Source of the DNA: Anaerolineaceae bacterium UBA1363
GTDB taxonomy: Bacteria > Chloroflexota > Anaerolineae > Anaerolineales > Anaerolineaceae
Direction of reading: 5' to 3'
Assembly: GCA_002306055.1 (NCBI GenBank)
Contig: DBRR01000004.1
Location: 4,639-68,638 of the forward strand
DNA length: 64,000 nt
Numbering within the stretch: position 1 is the stretch's first letter; every line of letters begins with the position of its first letter. This document shows, one piece after another, positions 54,598-63,940 of the stretch. Below the pieces are notes generated by a model, which saw nothing but the letters and a program-made list of their open reading frames with translations, did no database searches and was not told the DNA's origin. A program made the translations under genes and the position numbers.

Positions 54598-55644
54598 TCA
54601 GGGCAGGGTTTTGATGTAACCGTCGAGCAAATCCTGCTTAATGCGTTCAAAAAGGATTACCCGTCCGTCGGAGAACAAATCGCGGTTGACCTGTTTCAAC
54701 TCGATGCCTGCTTTGACCACCCCAACGGATTCTCCGAGCAGCAGCCGCCCTAATGCCGGCTCAAGGTCGACCCCACTGCTAAGCACGCCGAGGAGTTTCT
54801 GGATGCTTTCAAGATTGGGCTGACCCTCGATCCCGATCAGGGTAATGTTTTTGCTGTTCAGATAGGCAATAAGCTCAGGAGTGCTTAATTCTGGCTGAAC
54901 AAAGATGCTGGTAACGGATTTTGCCAACAGCGCATCCGCCGCAGCCTGCCAGTCGGCAGGGTTAGCTGGATCGCTGACCTCAGCAGTGAAAGGATAGTAT
55001 TCCACGGGCGCAAAGCGAGCGTTGCAGAGTCCGCAATGGAAACGAGCACCAGTGACAAACGCGTCGCGGGTGGTTTGCCCTTCTGGCGTACCAGCCTGGC
55101 TCAACACACCCACGCGGAAATCCGGAGTGCCGAGAGCCAGGGTATATCCCGCCAGGAAACTCAGCTGATCGCGGCTGGGTTCACCTGTGATAACCAGACT
55201 CAAATTCTCAGTGGGAACGAGGTCCGGAGCATTCACCGCCAGGAATTGTATCTGCGGCAGTACCGAAGCCAGCGATTCAACCTCGCTTGGTGAAGCCAGG
55301 CTCACCACCACCCGCACGTTCGGGCTTAGTTGCGCTGTACTCAGAGAAGTAGTGAGGGCAAGGGTGTTTCCATTGGTATCCGCGTAAGCACTCAGTTCTT
55401 TTTCAAGCTGCTCAGCAAGGGTAGGATCCACGCTTTCCGGTGCCCATAGGACCATATCCGCATCCAGTAATACCCCGGGAGTGGCTGTCGGGATATTTGT
55501 CGGCTCGCTGACGGTTGGGACTTCAATAGTCGGAGGTTGGGTTACTGCCACGGTCACAGTAAGCTGGGGTTGGTTGTTGCAGGCAGAAAGCAAGAGAACA
55601 AGAACGAGCAGGATCAATGGGAGGTGAATTCGCTTATTGAACAT
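54598..55644 (-). CDS. BMP/PnrA-like substrate-binding lipoprotein
   Basis: The signal peptide ends in LLLSACNN and a Thr/Pro linker follows. The mature domain has a periplasmic-binding fold with LSFLAGYTLAL, FRVGVLSQAGTPEG and AADALLAKSVTSIFVQPE, as in nucleoside-binding BMP proteins. The local CGLC motif near residue 200 is unusual. No transporter genes are adjacent. The stop codon directly abuts the broken epimerase gene, so the C-terminal end may have been remodelled. Length is 348 residues. Confidence 0.8.
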   Translation of the reverse strand: MFNKRIHLPLILLVLVLLLSACNNQPQLTVTVAVTQPPTIEVPTVSEPTNIPTATPGVLLDADMVLWAPESVDPTLAEQLEKELSAYADTNGNTLALTTSLSTAQLSPNVRVVVSLASPSEVESLASVLPQIQFLAVNAPDLVPTENLSLVITGEPSRDQLSFLAGYTLALGTPDFRVGVLSQAGTPEGQTTRDAFVTGARFHCGLCNARFAPVEYYPFTAEVSDPANPADWQAAADALLAKSVTSIFVQPELSTPELIAYLNSKNITLIGIEGQPNLESIQKLLGVLSSGVDLEPALGRLLLGESVGVVKAGIELKQVNRDLFSDGRVILFERIKQDLLDGYIKTLP

Positions 55645-55835
55645 GCCCCAATTCTACCTTAAGGCTGCAATGAGAAAATTAGCTGTCTAACGCATCCGTA
55701 AAAAGTGGCCATGCTTGCCCCAAGCAGCCAGGAAAGTTGGGTCCTCTGAAGTAGCCTGAGCAATAGCGCCGGCACGGATAGTGCAACTGTATCAGAAGTA
55801 CGACTGCTGTTATTTCATACAAACCGGATAGCACT

Positions 55836-56999
55836 ATGAGCATACCTACTACCGAAACCAAACCAGATGGGCTCCATTCTCTTCCGCCCAGGCAAAGGCG
55901 TTCGCTGCGCAAATACATCGAAACCGCCAGCACCCGCGATAAGGATGACCTCCTGCGCGACATCGCGCGCCATGCGTTGCCCCAAATGCAGGACTATTGG
56001 CAACTTCTGATTTGTTTGCTGCTCCTGGTCATTGGGAACCTGGTTGGATCGAACCTGGTGCTCCTGGCTGGTATTATCGCTATTCCGATGGCAAAACCAT
56101 TGCTGAGCCTGGTTTACGCTGGTGCCCTGCCTTCAGCCAGGCATTTCTGGCACGCGCTGCTGGGTTTGGTGATCACGTTGGCAGGGTTTTTCCTGGCAGG
56201 CTGGATAGTTCGCAATGCTGTTCCTATTCAAGCTGATCGTTTTTTGTCCGGAGTGGACTTCTCGGGAATATCTGAAGGCGGTCTGTTTTGGGTCATCCTG
56301 GTGGTTACCTCCGCGTTGACTGCTTACTGGTTCACGTATCACGAAGTGCTTTCGAGGCTCTCGTCCATTCTAATTGGATACCTGGTGTTGATGCCGTTTA
56401 TGGCTGCAGGGCAATCTGCTTCAGCGGATTTTGCTGCCAACAGTTTGCCATTGATCATGGTTGGTCTAACCAGGCTCGGGCTGGCGCTGTTGGTCATGTT
56501 CCTGACGACCTGGGTGTTAGGATTCCCGCCACGTAAATCGATGGGGATTTTCATTGCCGTTTTGATATTTGCCATGGCAACGGTTAGTTTGATCGAGATC
56601 ATTCAGCGTGAACAGGTTTCTATTCAAGCCCAGAGGCCAGAACCTACCATGGTCATTGTTCAGACTGCCACACCAGTGCCTCCAACTCCGACAACACCCC
56701 CTCCGACTGCCACAGCCACGAGCGCCCCCAGCCCCACCCTGGAACCCATTCCGAGCCCGGAACCGACTGCAACCGTCCCTACGTACACTTCAGCGCGTGT
56801 GACAGCCCCGAACGGTTTGGTCATCCGCGAAGGTCCGTCCACTTCATCCTACATCCTGACGTATGTAAACTTCGATGAGATCGTTCAGCTCACGGGAGTC
56901 CAGGAAAATAATCAGGGGATAACTTGGGATCAGGTGGTAGCGCCAGACGGCGGAATAGGCTGGATTTCCACCCGCTATCTTGAGATAATCAATCCTTAG
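55836..56999 (+). CDS. DUF389-like membrane protein fused to an SH3 domain
   Basis: A cytoplasmic N terminus (about 55 residues) is followed by about six membrane helices, including VGSNLVLLAGIIAIPMAK, which recalls the DUF389 family. After the last helix come a Thr/Pro linker (about 290-325, PTPTTPPPTAT) and a bacterial SH3 domain (RVTAPNGLVIREGPSTSSY to GWISTRYLEI). The SH3 part should lie outside and could bind cell wall. Such a fusion is not one I know. Its stop codon overlaps that of the converging gene by 4 bp. Confidence 0.75.
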   Translation: MSIPTTETKPDGLHSLPPRQRRSLRKYIETASTRDKDDLLRDIARHALPQMQDYWQLLICLLLLVIGNLVGSNLVLLAGIIAIPMAKPLLSLVYAGALPSARHFWHALLGLVITLAGFFLAGWIVRNAVPIQADRFLSGVDFSGISEGGLFWVILVVTSALTAYWFTYHEVLSRLSSILIGYLVLMPFMAAGQSASADFAANSLPLIMVGLTRLGLALLVMFLTTWVLGFPPRKSMGIFIAVLIFAMATVSLIEIIQREQVSIQAQRPEPTMVIVQTATPVPPTPTTPPPTATATSAPSPTLEPIPSPEPTATVPTYTSARVTAPNGLVIREGPSTSSYILTYVNFDEIVQLTGVQENNQGITWDQVVAPDGGIGWISTRYLEIINP

Positions 57000-58039
57000 G
57001 CTGCGACATCCAAAAGCAGCAGATTTGTGACTGGCACGCGAAGAAGTGAGCCATCCTGGCGTTCCACGACGGCGACTTTAGCCGTCAGACCGCTCGCAAA
57101 ACGTTCCGCCTTTTGAGGCAGCTCCACGACCCGCCCGCTGCTCCCGAGGTAGGGCTCACCCAGCAGCCTCACCAGGCTGCCCACTCCCAGCGTAACCTCC
57201 TCGTCAAAAAGCGCCGAACTTTGCCCGCCCTCGCCTGGAAGAACCAATTCAGCTGCCTGACCAGCACCATCAGAAAGTAAAAATACTTCCTGATCCTGCA
57301 TCTTTTCCAGCAAACCAAGGCTGACAGAGTCAGCTTCCTGATCTCCAAAACCGTTCAGGCTCATTACTGCGGTGGGGTTATTGAGAGCCTCTTTGACTAA
57401 TCCCGGCACCAGAGAAGGCAGGATAATCCCGGCAGGTCTTTTTGCCAGCAGCAAGCGGAATCGCTCAGAGGTAATAATGGCTTCCGAAAAAACGATTTTA
57501 TCTTTCATCTCAGGCAGGCAGCCCCGTTGCTGGGGGTCCGTAAAGTCAAATTCCAAGCGGGTAAAACTGCCGCTGGCGTTCAGACCGTTACTCCAAACCC
57601 CCTGAATAAGGCTGCCCGTCAAACCGATCACCGCGCCAAAGCCCGGAATCAGTTCCACCACTGTACCCGCAATCGGTGCCGTCACCTGCAGTTTCTGTTC
57701 TCCCATTGCCAGGGTCACTCGCCCTTCACGCAATGAGACAATCCGACCATCCTGGGAAGCTCTGAAAATGCGGGTGATCAGCCCTGGCTTTTGAGCAATC
57801 ACATCACCTTTTCGAACCACCTCGCCATTGAGTCGTTTGAGATGCTGGTCCAGTCGGCTTGGGTGGATCCCGAGTTGATTGACGATGTCGAACACCTGGA
57901 ATTCTTTGGGAATGACAGCTTCAGCAAGCACATCGCCCACTTTCACTTCCTGCCCGGTGCGCACCAGAACAGTGCCCGGTTGTGGAAGGCGGACTTGCTT
58001 GTAAACTGGCTGACCGGATCGGATAATTACTTTGTGCAT
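56996..58039 (-). CDS. Soluble protein with barrel-sandwich-like domains, unknown function
   Basis: The last gene of the six-gene cluster encodes 347 residues. The N-terminal region PGTVLVRTGQEVKVGDVLAE, and again APIAGTVVELIPGFG later, resemble the lipoyl/biotinyl-like barrel-sandwich fold found in membrane-fusion and Rnf/Nqr proteins. The C-terminal 80 residues have KOW-like turns (VGSLVRLLGEPYLGSSG). No catalytic motif is seen. ATG 58039 follows GGGAGGAT, two bases after the stop codon of the MutL-like gene. The function is unknown. Confidence 0.72.
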   Translation of the reverse strand: MHKVIIRSGQPVYKQVRLPQPGTVLVRTGQEVKVGDVLAEAVIPKEFQVFDIVNQLGIHPSRLDQHLKRLNGEVVRKGDVIAQKPGLITRIFRASQDGRIVSLREGRVTLAMGEQKLQVTAPIAGTVVELIPGFGAVIGLTGSLIQGVWSNGLNASGSFTRLEFDFTDPQQRGCLPEMKDKIVFSEAIITSERFRLLLAKRPAGIILPSLVPGLVKEALNNPTAVMSLNGFGDQEADSVSLGLLEKMQDQEVFLLSDGAGQAAELVLPGEGGQSSALFDEEVTLGVGSLVRLLGEPYLGSSGRVVELPQKAERFASGLTAKVAVVERQDGSLLRVPVTNLLLLDVAA

Positions 58040-58041
58040 GT

Positions 58042-59748
58042 TTATCCTCCCAGTTCCCAAAGCCAGTTGCGCTGGGCTTCCGCACGCGCAATTTCATCAA
58101 CTGGTAAGTGCGGCGGTCTTCCGCGCGCGTCAATCACAACCCCCACCTTTGAATCCATCACGCCAACCCAGCCGCCAAGCCCGGGTATCCCCATGCCAAC
58201 ATCGCTCTCGTCCTCAGGGGCAAGGTAGAGTTCAGTTTTGCTATTAGCCAGGGTTTCTATGCGTTTAAGATCGCCCATCTGGATTTTATGGTAAAGCCGC
58301 GGCATCTGTTCGCCTTCATTCACTTCAATCTGGAGTACCTTCTGCCCTTCGGAAGCCGGTGTATCCACCGTGACCACGGTCGCCAGATTGGTGAAAACTT
58401 CCTCATCCATCACCTGTACTGCCAGCAAAGGTTCCATAGGTGCGAGGCTGCCCAGGGCGGTTAAAAGTTGCTGTTCATCCTGCAAAATTGTTGTTATCCC
58501 ATGCGGCAAGATGCTATCCAGCGCGATCATCAAGCCCTGGTGCGGTAATGCCCGCTGCATCTCAGACCCCGAAAGGATGATCGGTTCGTAAGCACGCATC
58601 AAACCCAGGCTGGGGTTATACCCGAAGTCTGGATCCAATTTTTGGAGTGCACTCAGCGCCTCCCGGATGCGGATGCGCGCCCAGGCCTGTTCGATGCTCA
58701 GATCCTCCAGGGTGGCAGGTGTGTAATCCGGGAAAAGCGCGCGGTTATAAATGTACGTCGCGAAGCTGTTTGAGTCTGTCAGCTGGCTGGAGAACCCTCT
58801 GGCTTTCTCTAAAAACTCATCATCTACTTGAAGACGATGGCTGATGCCGGTGAGTTTCTGATCCCGAGCGGCAATCACACTTACGCTGTCCGTTTCTACG
58901 CGCAGCATCAACACGCCTTTGCCATTTTCACTGCTTTGCTCCAAAAAACGCACCATTCTGCCAGCTGAAAAATCACCTGGGATCACACGGGTATGCAGAT
59001 CGCTGACAACCTCCGCCAACCCGGCGATCTGCTGAAGCCGTAGGCGTTCAAAAGCCTTCAGCATGACCTTCCAGACGAGCGTTGGGTCTTCCTCACCGGG
59101 ATTGGTCTGGATGTTGCTCGCCAGGTGCATGTCGATTCCAGCTTCAATCTCACTTTGGGCGTATTCTGCCAGTTCCTGGTTGCCGCAGTAGACGATTTGC
59201 GGTCGAACTGCCCGGGGGATGAGGTGGTAAACCAGGCGCAGGTTTTCAATTGCCGCCTTAAGTGCTTTTTGAGCCCCGCCGTTTGCGCCCCCGCCAATGA
59301 CATATAACTCAACATCGCTCGTGAGAAGTCGTTCAAGTTGGGCTGTCGCGTTCAGGTTATCCTGGAGATTGACTTCCAGTACCACCTCGCAATTGAACAA
59401 ACTAACCAGTCGGCGCAACGGCGCGATGGAGTAGGCTTCTGAAAGCCCAATTACAGCAGTACGAATAGGTTTACCAGTTGAAAGCGTCAGCCCGATAAAC
59501 GCAGGTGCGCCTTCCAGGCGTCGGATATTTGTAATCTGCCCGCGGTCATCGAGCAGACGGACCTCGTGGGACTGCTCGATCTGGCTTAGAAGCGTTTGGA
59601 TGTTCTTGCGAAACTCAGTACCATCGCCTTCAATCACCGTCGGAACGCTGGAGGAACCCTGTAAAGCCCAGGTGCCATTCCGCTGCATGAAGAGCCAGGC
59701 TTGGGTCTGGTTTTTTCCAATGTCGAGGCTGAGATAGGTCTTTGGCAC
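58042..59748 (-). CDS. MutL/GlmL-family ASKHA protein
   Basis: The actin-like phosphate motif YLSLDIGKNQTQAWLF opens the protein, and YVIGGGANGGAQKAL with IVYCGNQELAEYA are the signatures of the MutL (glutamate mutase L) family. Those proteins are thought to help activate or protect B12-dependent mutases, but this one lies in a membrane-protein operon without a mutase, so the role may differ. I chose GTG 59748, after AGAGGT; the frame can start six codons earlier. Length is 568 residues. Confidence 0.8.
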   Translation of the reverse strand: MPKTYLSLDIGKNQTQAWLFMQRNGTWALQGSSSVPTVIEGDGTEFRKNIQTLLSQIEQSHEVRLLDDRGQITNIRRLEGAPAFIGLTLSTGKPIRTAVIGLSEAYSIAPLRRLVSLFNCEVVLEVNLQDNLNATAQLERLLTSDVELYVIGGGANGGAQKALKAAIENLRLVYHLIPRAVRPQIVYCGNQELAEYAQSEIEAGIDMHLASNIQTNPGEEDPTLVWKVMLKAFERLRLQQIAGLAEVVSDLHTRVIPGDFSAGRMVRFLEQSSENGKGVLMLRVETDSVSVIAARDQKLTGISHRLQVDDEFLEKARGFSSQLTDSNSFATYIYNRALFPDYTPATLEDLSIEQAWARIRIREALSALQKLDPDFGYNPSLGLMRAYEPIILSGSEMQRALPHQGLMIALDSILPHGITTILQDEQQLLTALGSLAPMEPLLAVQVMDEEVFTNLATVVTVDTPASEGQKVLQIEVNEGEQMPRLYHKIQMGDLKRIETLANSKTELYLAPEDESDVGMGIPGLGGWVGVMDSKVGVVIDARGRPPHLPVDEIARAEAQRNWLWELGG

Positions 59749-59756
59749 GTTTACCT

Positions 59757-60434
59757 CTAAAACCACAGGGTAATGAAATCAATGATCTCTGAGAGGCTAT
59801 TGATGAGTGCAATCAGGGCAGAGCTGAAGAGCCCAACGAACAGGGCGCCGAAGGTGATCCCGATGAAAATCTGACCAATGCTTCCAATTCCTTCCAGGAA
59901 GACCGGTTTGACCACATCGCCAGCTTTAGACTGCCCTTGATGGTGGAAAACGAACAGTACCGCGATAACACCGAGCAGGATCGTCAACGCTTCAAGGATC
60001 GCTGACCACTGAGGTTCTGTCTCATGCATCAGTTGTTCGGGCGCAAAGCGGCCGACTGTGCTCAGGATCTGCGGGGCAAGCGTACCACGCGTGACTCCAA
60101 TGATCGCAAGCGCTGCCAATGCGCCTCCCAAAAATGCCAGCGGGATTGAGCCAACTTGGGTCCCCCTCCGGAAAAGCATCAGGACCAGTAAGATCGAAAG
60201 TGCCAGGGGAACCAGCGCGAGAAAAAAGCCTGTACCAGTTTCATAGGTCAAAGGCATGATCAGGTAAGGCAAAATGATCTTCTGTATCACCACCAGCGCC
60301 AGGAAGCCAGCGCTCACTCCGATCAGAAGGTGGGTGGCGATGCCAAAGAAAAGGCGGTCTCCGAGGATGTAGCTGAAGACCATCACCGTCAGGGCGATGC
60401 CAATGATCAGGGTGAGCAATTCAGAAGGGCTCAT
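59757..60434 (-). CDS. Six-helix membrane protein, unknown function
   Basis: The 225-residue product has hydrophobic helices at about 5-24, 31-54, 72-88, 96-114, 145-162 and 187-208. It overlaps the preceding gene by 4 bp and is followed after 8 bp by the MutL-like gene. It contains no known motif. Its place in the operon suggests it is part of a membrane complex. Confidence 0.75.
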   Translation of the reverse strand: MSPSELLTLIIGIALTVMVFSYILGDRLFFGIATHLLIGVSAGFLALVVIQKIILPYLIMPLTYETGTGFFLALVPLALSILLVLMLFRRGTQVGSIPLAFLGGALAALAIIGVTRGTLAPQILSTVGRFAPEQLMHETEPQWSAILEALTILLGVIAVLFVFHHQGQSKAGDVVKPVFLEGIGSIGQIFIGITFGALFVGLFSSALIALINSLSEIIDFITLWF

Positions 60435-62485
60435 TCGGATCGCTCCTCTTCTCTTCGAATGGCATCCGCCTCGGCTTTGGAGATCATCCCGAGCAGCAGC
60501 ATCACCAACATCAGCAGCAGACCAACCCGATAGGCGCGGTAGCTGAACGTGCTCTGCACGCCGATGTTTCCATCAGCAATGCCCGCAGCATAACCAATAA
60601 GCTGACCAGAGTCGAAATAAGGTGAAAGAACCGGGGCTTCCATCTGGGTCGTGACAGCAGCAAAGTTCAATGTGCCAATCCAGGGAGCAATCTGCTCCAA
60701 CCAGCCGCGGATGTTATCGGAAGAGTCGCTCACCAACAGAACCAGTTTGAAAGAACGCAAGTCTTTCACAGGATTGCTGCCGGTGGTCGAAATCGCGGGG
60801 TTTACCGCCTGACTTATCAGGCTCAGGTAGCTGCCAGGTAGATAATCCACCTGCGTGTCTTCAGGCAGACCAGCCTGCGCGAGCAGTGTTTGCGCCAGGA
60901 AGAGACCGGATGGCTGGGTGGTCAGGATGGCAAGCTCCGCACCCCGTGTGTGCAGTTGCTCAAGCAGTGGCGCTGTCAAGGCTTCAAGCTCTCGGCTGGT
61001 CGCTGCCTGGTAATCCAGTACGATAAGCACCTGGTCGTTTTCAGCCATTGCTTGAATTTGGTCGCTCAAGGCAATTGCCGGAATGCTTTTGGGCGTCTCA
61101 GGCGGTATGGCGGCAGGGCCGATGAGGATCGAGACGATCAGCCCAAAGAGCAGCAGCAAAGCCACTGCCAGGCGCCCTGCCCTGCCTGAAGGCTTTCGGG
61201 CCGGCTGCTTGCCGGCCGTGACGCGCCCTTCCTGCTCGATCAGAGATGCCAGCAAACTTGCGCGATCCTGCTGGTCCCGCAGAAGCAGCAGATCCGGGGG
61301 CACAGCAGTGCTATCCCTCGGTTGATCCGATTCCTCAGGCTGGGCTTCCTTTCCCTCAGATGGCAACTCGGATTCATCTTGGGGCAGAGTGGATTCAGGT
61401 TCGCCTTGTTCAAACTTTTCACTTTTTTCTGGTTCTAAAGCAGATTCCTCAGCAACAGGTTCCTCTGATTGAAGCGTTTTCTGCTGCTGAATTTCCTGCC
61501 CGGGTTCTGCCAGAATTTCTTTACCCTGGAGTTCCGGTTCCTCTGCTAGCGCTTCTGGTCCTTCGATTTCAAGCTCTTCCGCAACCGCCTCCTCAGAGAT
61601 AGTTTCTTCTTCGCCTTCTGTGAATTGGGTCAGATCCTTTTTAGGAACCTCTTCCAGGTACTCATCCTCATCATCCGGGATGTTGTGAAATTCGTCTTCG
61701 CCTGGCTCAGGCTCTTCCTGAGTTCTCTCGCTCGGTTCTTTCGCTTGAGCTTCGGCAGGAAGTTTTTCACCTTCAGCAAAAGCGCCAGCAGCGGGAAGAG
61801 GCTGCGTTTCCTGCGCATGATCTTCTGCCAAATCTTGCCGGCGTAGCTCGTCCAAAGCTTCGTCTGTCCACTCGCGCGGCAGCTCATCTGCGTAGTTGGA
61901 TCTGGTTTTCAATTCGTGCGTGGTTTCTTCTTCGGGGTGGGGCTGCAGGGCACGGATGCGCTGAAGCCATTCCGGCACCTGGTCAGGTTCTTCGGATTCG
62001 CCTGGAAGCTGACGTGCCCGGACACTGCTTTCCTGCTGGTTTTTCTCGCGGATGCGGTTGATCCAGGCGTTGAATTCCCCTTCCACGCCAGCAGAACCTT
62101 CCTCACTGCGAGCCGCATCCATGGCCATGGTGCCACTCGCCAAACCGCCAATGGCATCTTCTTCTTCCTGGGCACGTTCCCGCACCTTGGCCAACCAGTC
62201 GGGTAATTGATCCCCCGGGAGTGTTGGTTCATCGGCTTGATCAGCTGGCTGAGATTCAGGGCTTGGATGTTCCTCGGCGGGGATTTGCAGGGCCGGATCA
62301 TTGCGGATCTCCTCTATGATGTCGGGTAAAGAGTCTTCCGCTTCCTCGTCGGGCATTTGCGCTTGCCCGGATATCGTGAACAGGGATTCCATTTCTGATC
62401 CGCAGTACACACAGCGTGTTGCCATAGGCAGGTTTTCCTTGCCGCAGTTAGGGCACAGGTTGAGCTCAGAATGATCTTCAGTCAT
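60431..62485 (-). CDS. Zinc-ribbon, acidic-linker, membrane-anchored protein
   Basis: A zinc ribbon opens the protein: Cys11, Cys14, Cys25 and Cys28. Four short Trp motifs follow: LPDWLAKVRER (94-104), EFNAWINRIRE (137-147), VPEWLQRIRAL (170-180) and LPREWTDEALDELRR (202-216). About 220 acidic, disordered residues come next, then a membrane helix at about 440, an outside domain of about 190 residues with a Rossmann-like feel (VLIVLDYQAATSRELEAL), and a final helix before the charged C terminus. ATG 62485 overlaps the previous gene by 8 bp. The architecture looks like a scaffold; no family name. Confidence 0.78.
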   Translation of the reverse strand: MTEDHSELNLCPNCGKENLPMATRCVYCGSEMESLFTISGQAQMPDEEAEDSLPDIIEEIRNDPALQIPAEEHPSPESQPADQADEPTLPGDQLPDWLAKVRERAQEEEDAIGGLASGTMAMDAARSEEGSAGVEGEFNAWINRIREKNQQESSVRARQLPGESEEPDQVPEWLQRIRALQPHPEEETTHELKTRSNYADELPREWTDEALDELRRQDLAEDHAQETQPLPAAGAFAEGEKLPAEAQAKEPSERTQEEPEPGEDEFHNIPDDEDEYLEEVPKKDLTQFTEGEEETISEEAVAEELEIEGPEALAEEPELQGKEILAEPGQEIQQQKTLQSEEPVAEESALEPEKSEKFEQGEPESTLPQDESELPSEGKEAQPEESDQPRDSTAVPPDLLLLRDQQDRASLLASLIEQEGRVTAGKQPARKPSGRAGRLAVALLLLFGLIVSILIGPAAIPPETPKSIPAIALSDQIQAMAENDQVLIVLDYQAATSRELEALTAPLLEQLHTRGAELAILTTQPSGLFLAQTLLAQAGLPEDTQVDYLPGSYLSLISQAVNPAISTTGSNPVKDLRSFKLVLLVSDSSDNIRGWLEQIAPWIGTLNFAAVTTQMEAPVLSPYFDSGQLIGYAAGIADGNIGVQSTFSYRAYRVGLLLMLVMLLLGMISKAEADAIRREEERSE

Positions 62486-63092
62486 TTCCGGACCCTTCCA
62501 TGCCAAACAACACTCTGAATGCCATCATCAGCAGCCCAATGCCAATCCCGATCAGTAAACCGCGCGCGCCGATCATCGGCAGACCTTCTACGAAGGTAAT
62601 GACTCCGTTCAGCGCAGGAAAATTGAGGTTTTGCAGGAAGCCAAGCCCCAGAATCAAGAAGATAATCGCGCTGACACCAAAAGAAACTGTCAGTGCCGAC
62701 CAACCTCTCTCGCGGAAGATCTTCAGCGCCGCACTCATCATTACCAAGGCTACCAGCCCCAGTAACGCGGTCTCGATTGGGCGGATAACCGCGCCAACCC
62801 ACTTAAGGAAGACCGGGTCATCCACTCCCCGCAGTAAGCCAAATACCAGCGTAGCAAGAAAGCTGATCACAAGGACCAGACTGAGCAGAAATCCCTTTTT
62901 GCCATTAGCGATGAAACGCAGGTGAGTAAGCACCAGGCTGGCAATCGCCACCAAAAGCGCCACTCCCGCAACGATAATCATCCAGTTCAAGACTGTTGCG
63001 AGGATGCTTCCACCCTGGGGGACGAAGAACATAGCAGCCAACACGACCAGGCCGCTCAATACACCAACAATCAGCGGAAGTGGGCGTTTCAA
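62478..63092 (-). CDS. Membrane protein with about six helices, unknown function
   Basis: The 204-residue product is almost entirely hydrophobic with helices near 7-25, 32-57, 67-88, 104-123, 134-153 and 176-195. It overlaps the genes on both sides by 4 to 8 bp, so it must be made together with them. No motif is recognised. Confidence 0.75.
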   Translation of the reverse strand: MKRPLPLIVGVLSGLVVLAAMFFVPQGGSILATVLNWMIIVAGVALLVAIASLVLTHLRFIANGKKGFLLSLVLVISFLATLVFGLLRGVDDPVFLKWVGAVIRPIETALLGLVALVMMSAALKIFRERGWSALTVSFGVSAIIFLILGLGFLQNLNFPALNGVITFVEGLPMIGARGLLIGIGIGLLMMAFRVLFGMEGSGND

Positions 63093-63850
63093 GGCAGCAC
63101 GCCCCCCATCTTCAGGATCGCGCCCAGCAGCAATCCGATGCTGATGGTGATGCGCAGCCAGTCCTGAGCGCTCAGGCTCGCCAGCGATGCCTTGCGCTGA
63201 GCCAGTTTGCCTTCGGCATTGAAGACATCCTCACCCATCAGGTTGACTGAACTCCCAAAAAAGCCTGCCGCCTGTCCGCTTAATGAAGCAATGGCACTGA
63301 TCGCAGGAAGCGAATGACGATCAGCCTGGTCTAGCGCCAGGAGAATGACCGGGCTCATCTGCCCTGCCAGCAGCAAGCCGGCATTGGAAGTGTCAGGAAT
63401 ATAATTGGCCAGGCTGGCTGTGTATGCCATATGGCTGGTCCCGCTCAACTGGCTGAGAGAACCATCAAAGAGCTCGCTTGCCAGCGCGCCGCGGTAAGCC
63501 CCATGCACCGCCATGCGGCTCAGGCATGCCAGAACGCCATCACCGCTGAAGGATTGGAGCGGGTGGTCATTAAAGAGCGATCGTTTCAGCAAAGCCCGCT
63601 GCAGGCTCAAACCAGAGGCACCAGAAAGGTCAAAGCTGGCGTTGGTGAGATTCTGCCCTAAGCCAACCACCAGTCGCTTACCCTGCTCAGAAGAGACATG
63701 CAGTAGGTTTTCGACAGCTTCTTTGGCAGGTTCGGGGATGTGTTTGGGCGGATTTCTTTTGAGGAGCAAAAGGTTGATCAGCAGGAAGAGCAGCCCTGCG
63801 AGACCGAGGGCAAGGGCAAGCTGGTCATTGAGAGTAAGGGTGGAGAGCAT
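63089..63850 (-). CDS. DUF6754-like bitopic membrane protein
   Basis: The first gene of the cluster encodes 253 residues with a helix at about 10-30 and one at about 232-250. Between them lies a soluble domain with conserved-looking blocks: LHVSSEQGKRLVVGLGQNLT, HMAYTASLANYIPD, and FFGSSVNLMGEDVFNAEGKL. I associate this pattern with DUF6754, whose function is unknown, though I am not certain of the number. It may be the membrane receptor or anchor of the complex. Confidence 0.7.
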   Translation of the reverse strand: MLSTLTLNDQLALALGLAGLLFLLINLLLLKRNPPKHIPEPAKEAVENLLHVSSEQGKRLVVGLGQNLTNASFDLSGASGLSLQRALLKRSLFNDHPLQSFSGDGVLACLSRMAVHGAYRGALASELFDGSLSQLSGTSHMAYTASLANYIPDTSNAGLLLAGQMSPVILLALDQADRHSLPAISAIASLSGQAAGFFGSSVNLMGEDVFNAEGKLAQRKASLASLSAQDWLRITISIGLLLGAILKMGGVLP

Positions 63851-63931
63851 GGTTTCGCCTTAGACCCTTCCTTGAAAACGGGTTTTCTTAAATGCACAGC
63901 AAAGAGAACCAGCCGCTGATTTCATGGATAA

Positions 63932-63940
63932 AGTATAGCA
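63932..63940 (-). promoter_or_regulatory. Extended -10 promoter of the six-gene cluster
   Basis: On the minus strand TGCTATACT (63940-63932) is an extended -10 element about 80 bp before the first gene. Confidence 0.5.
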
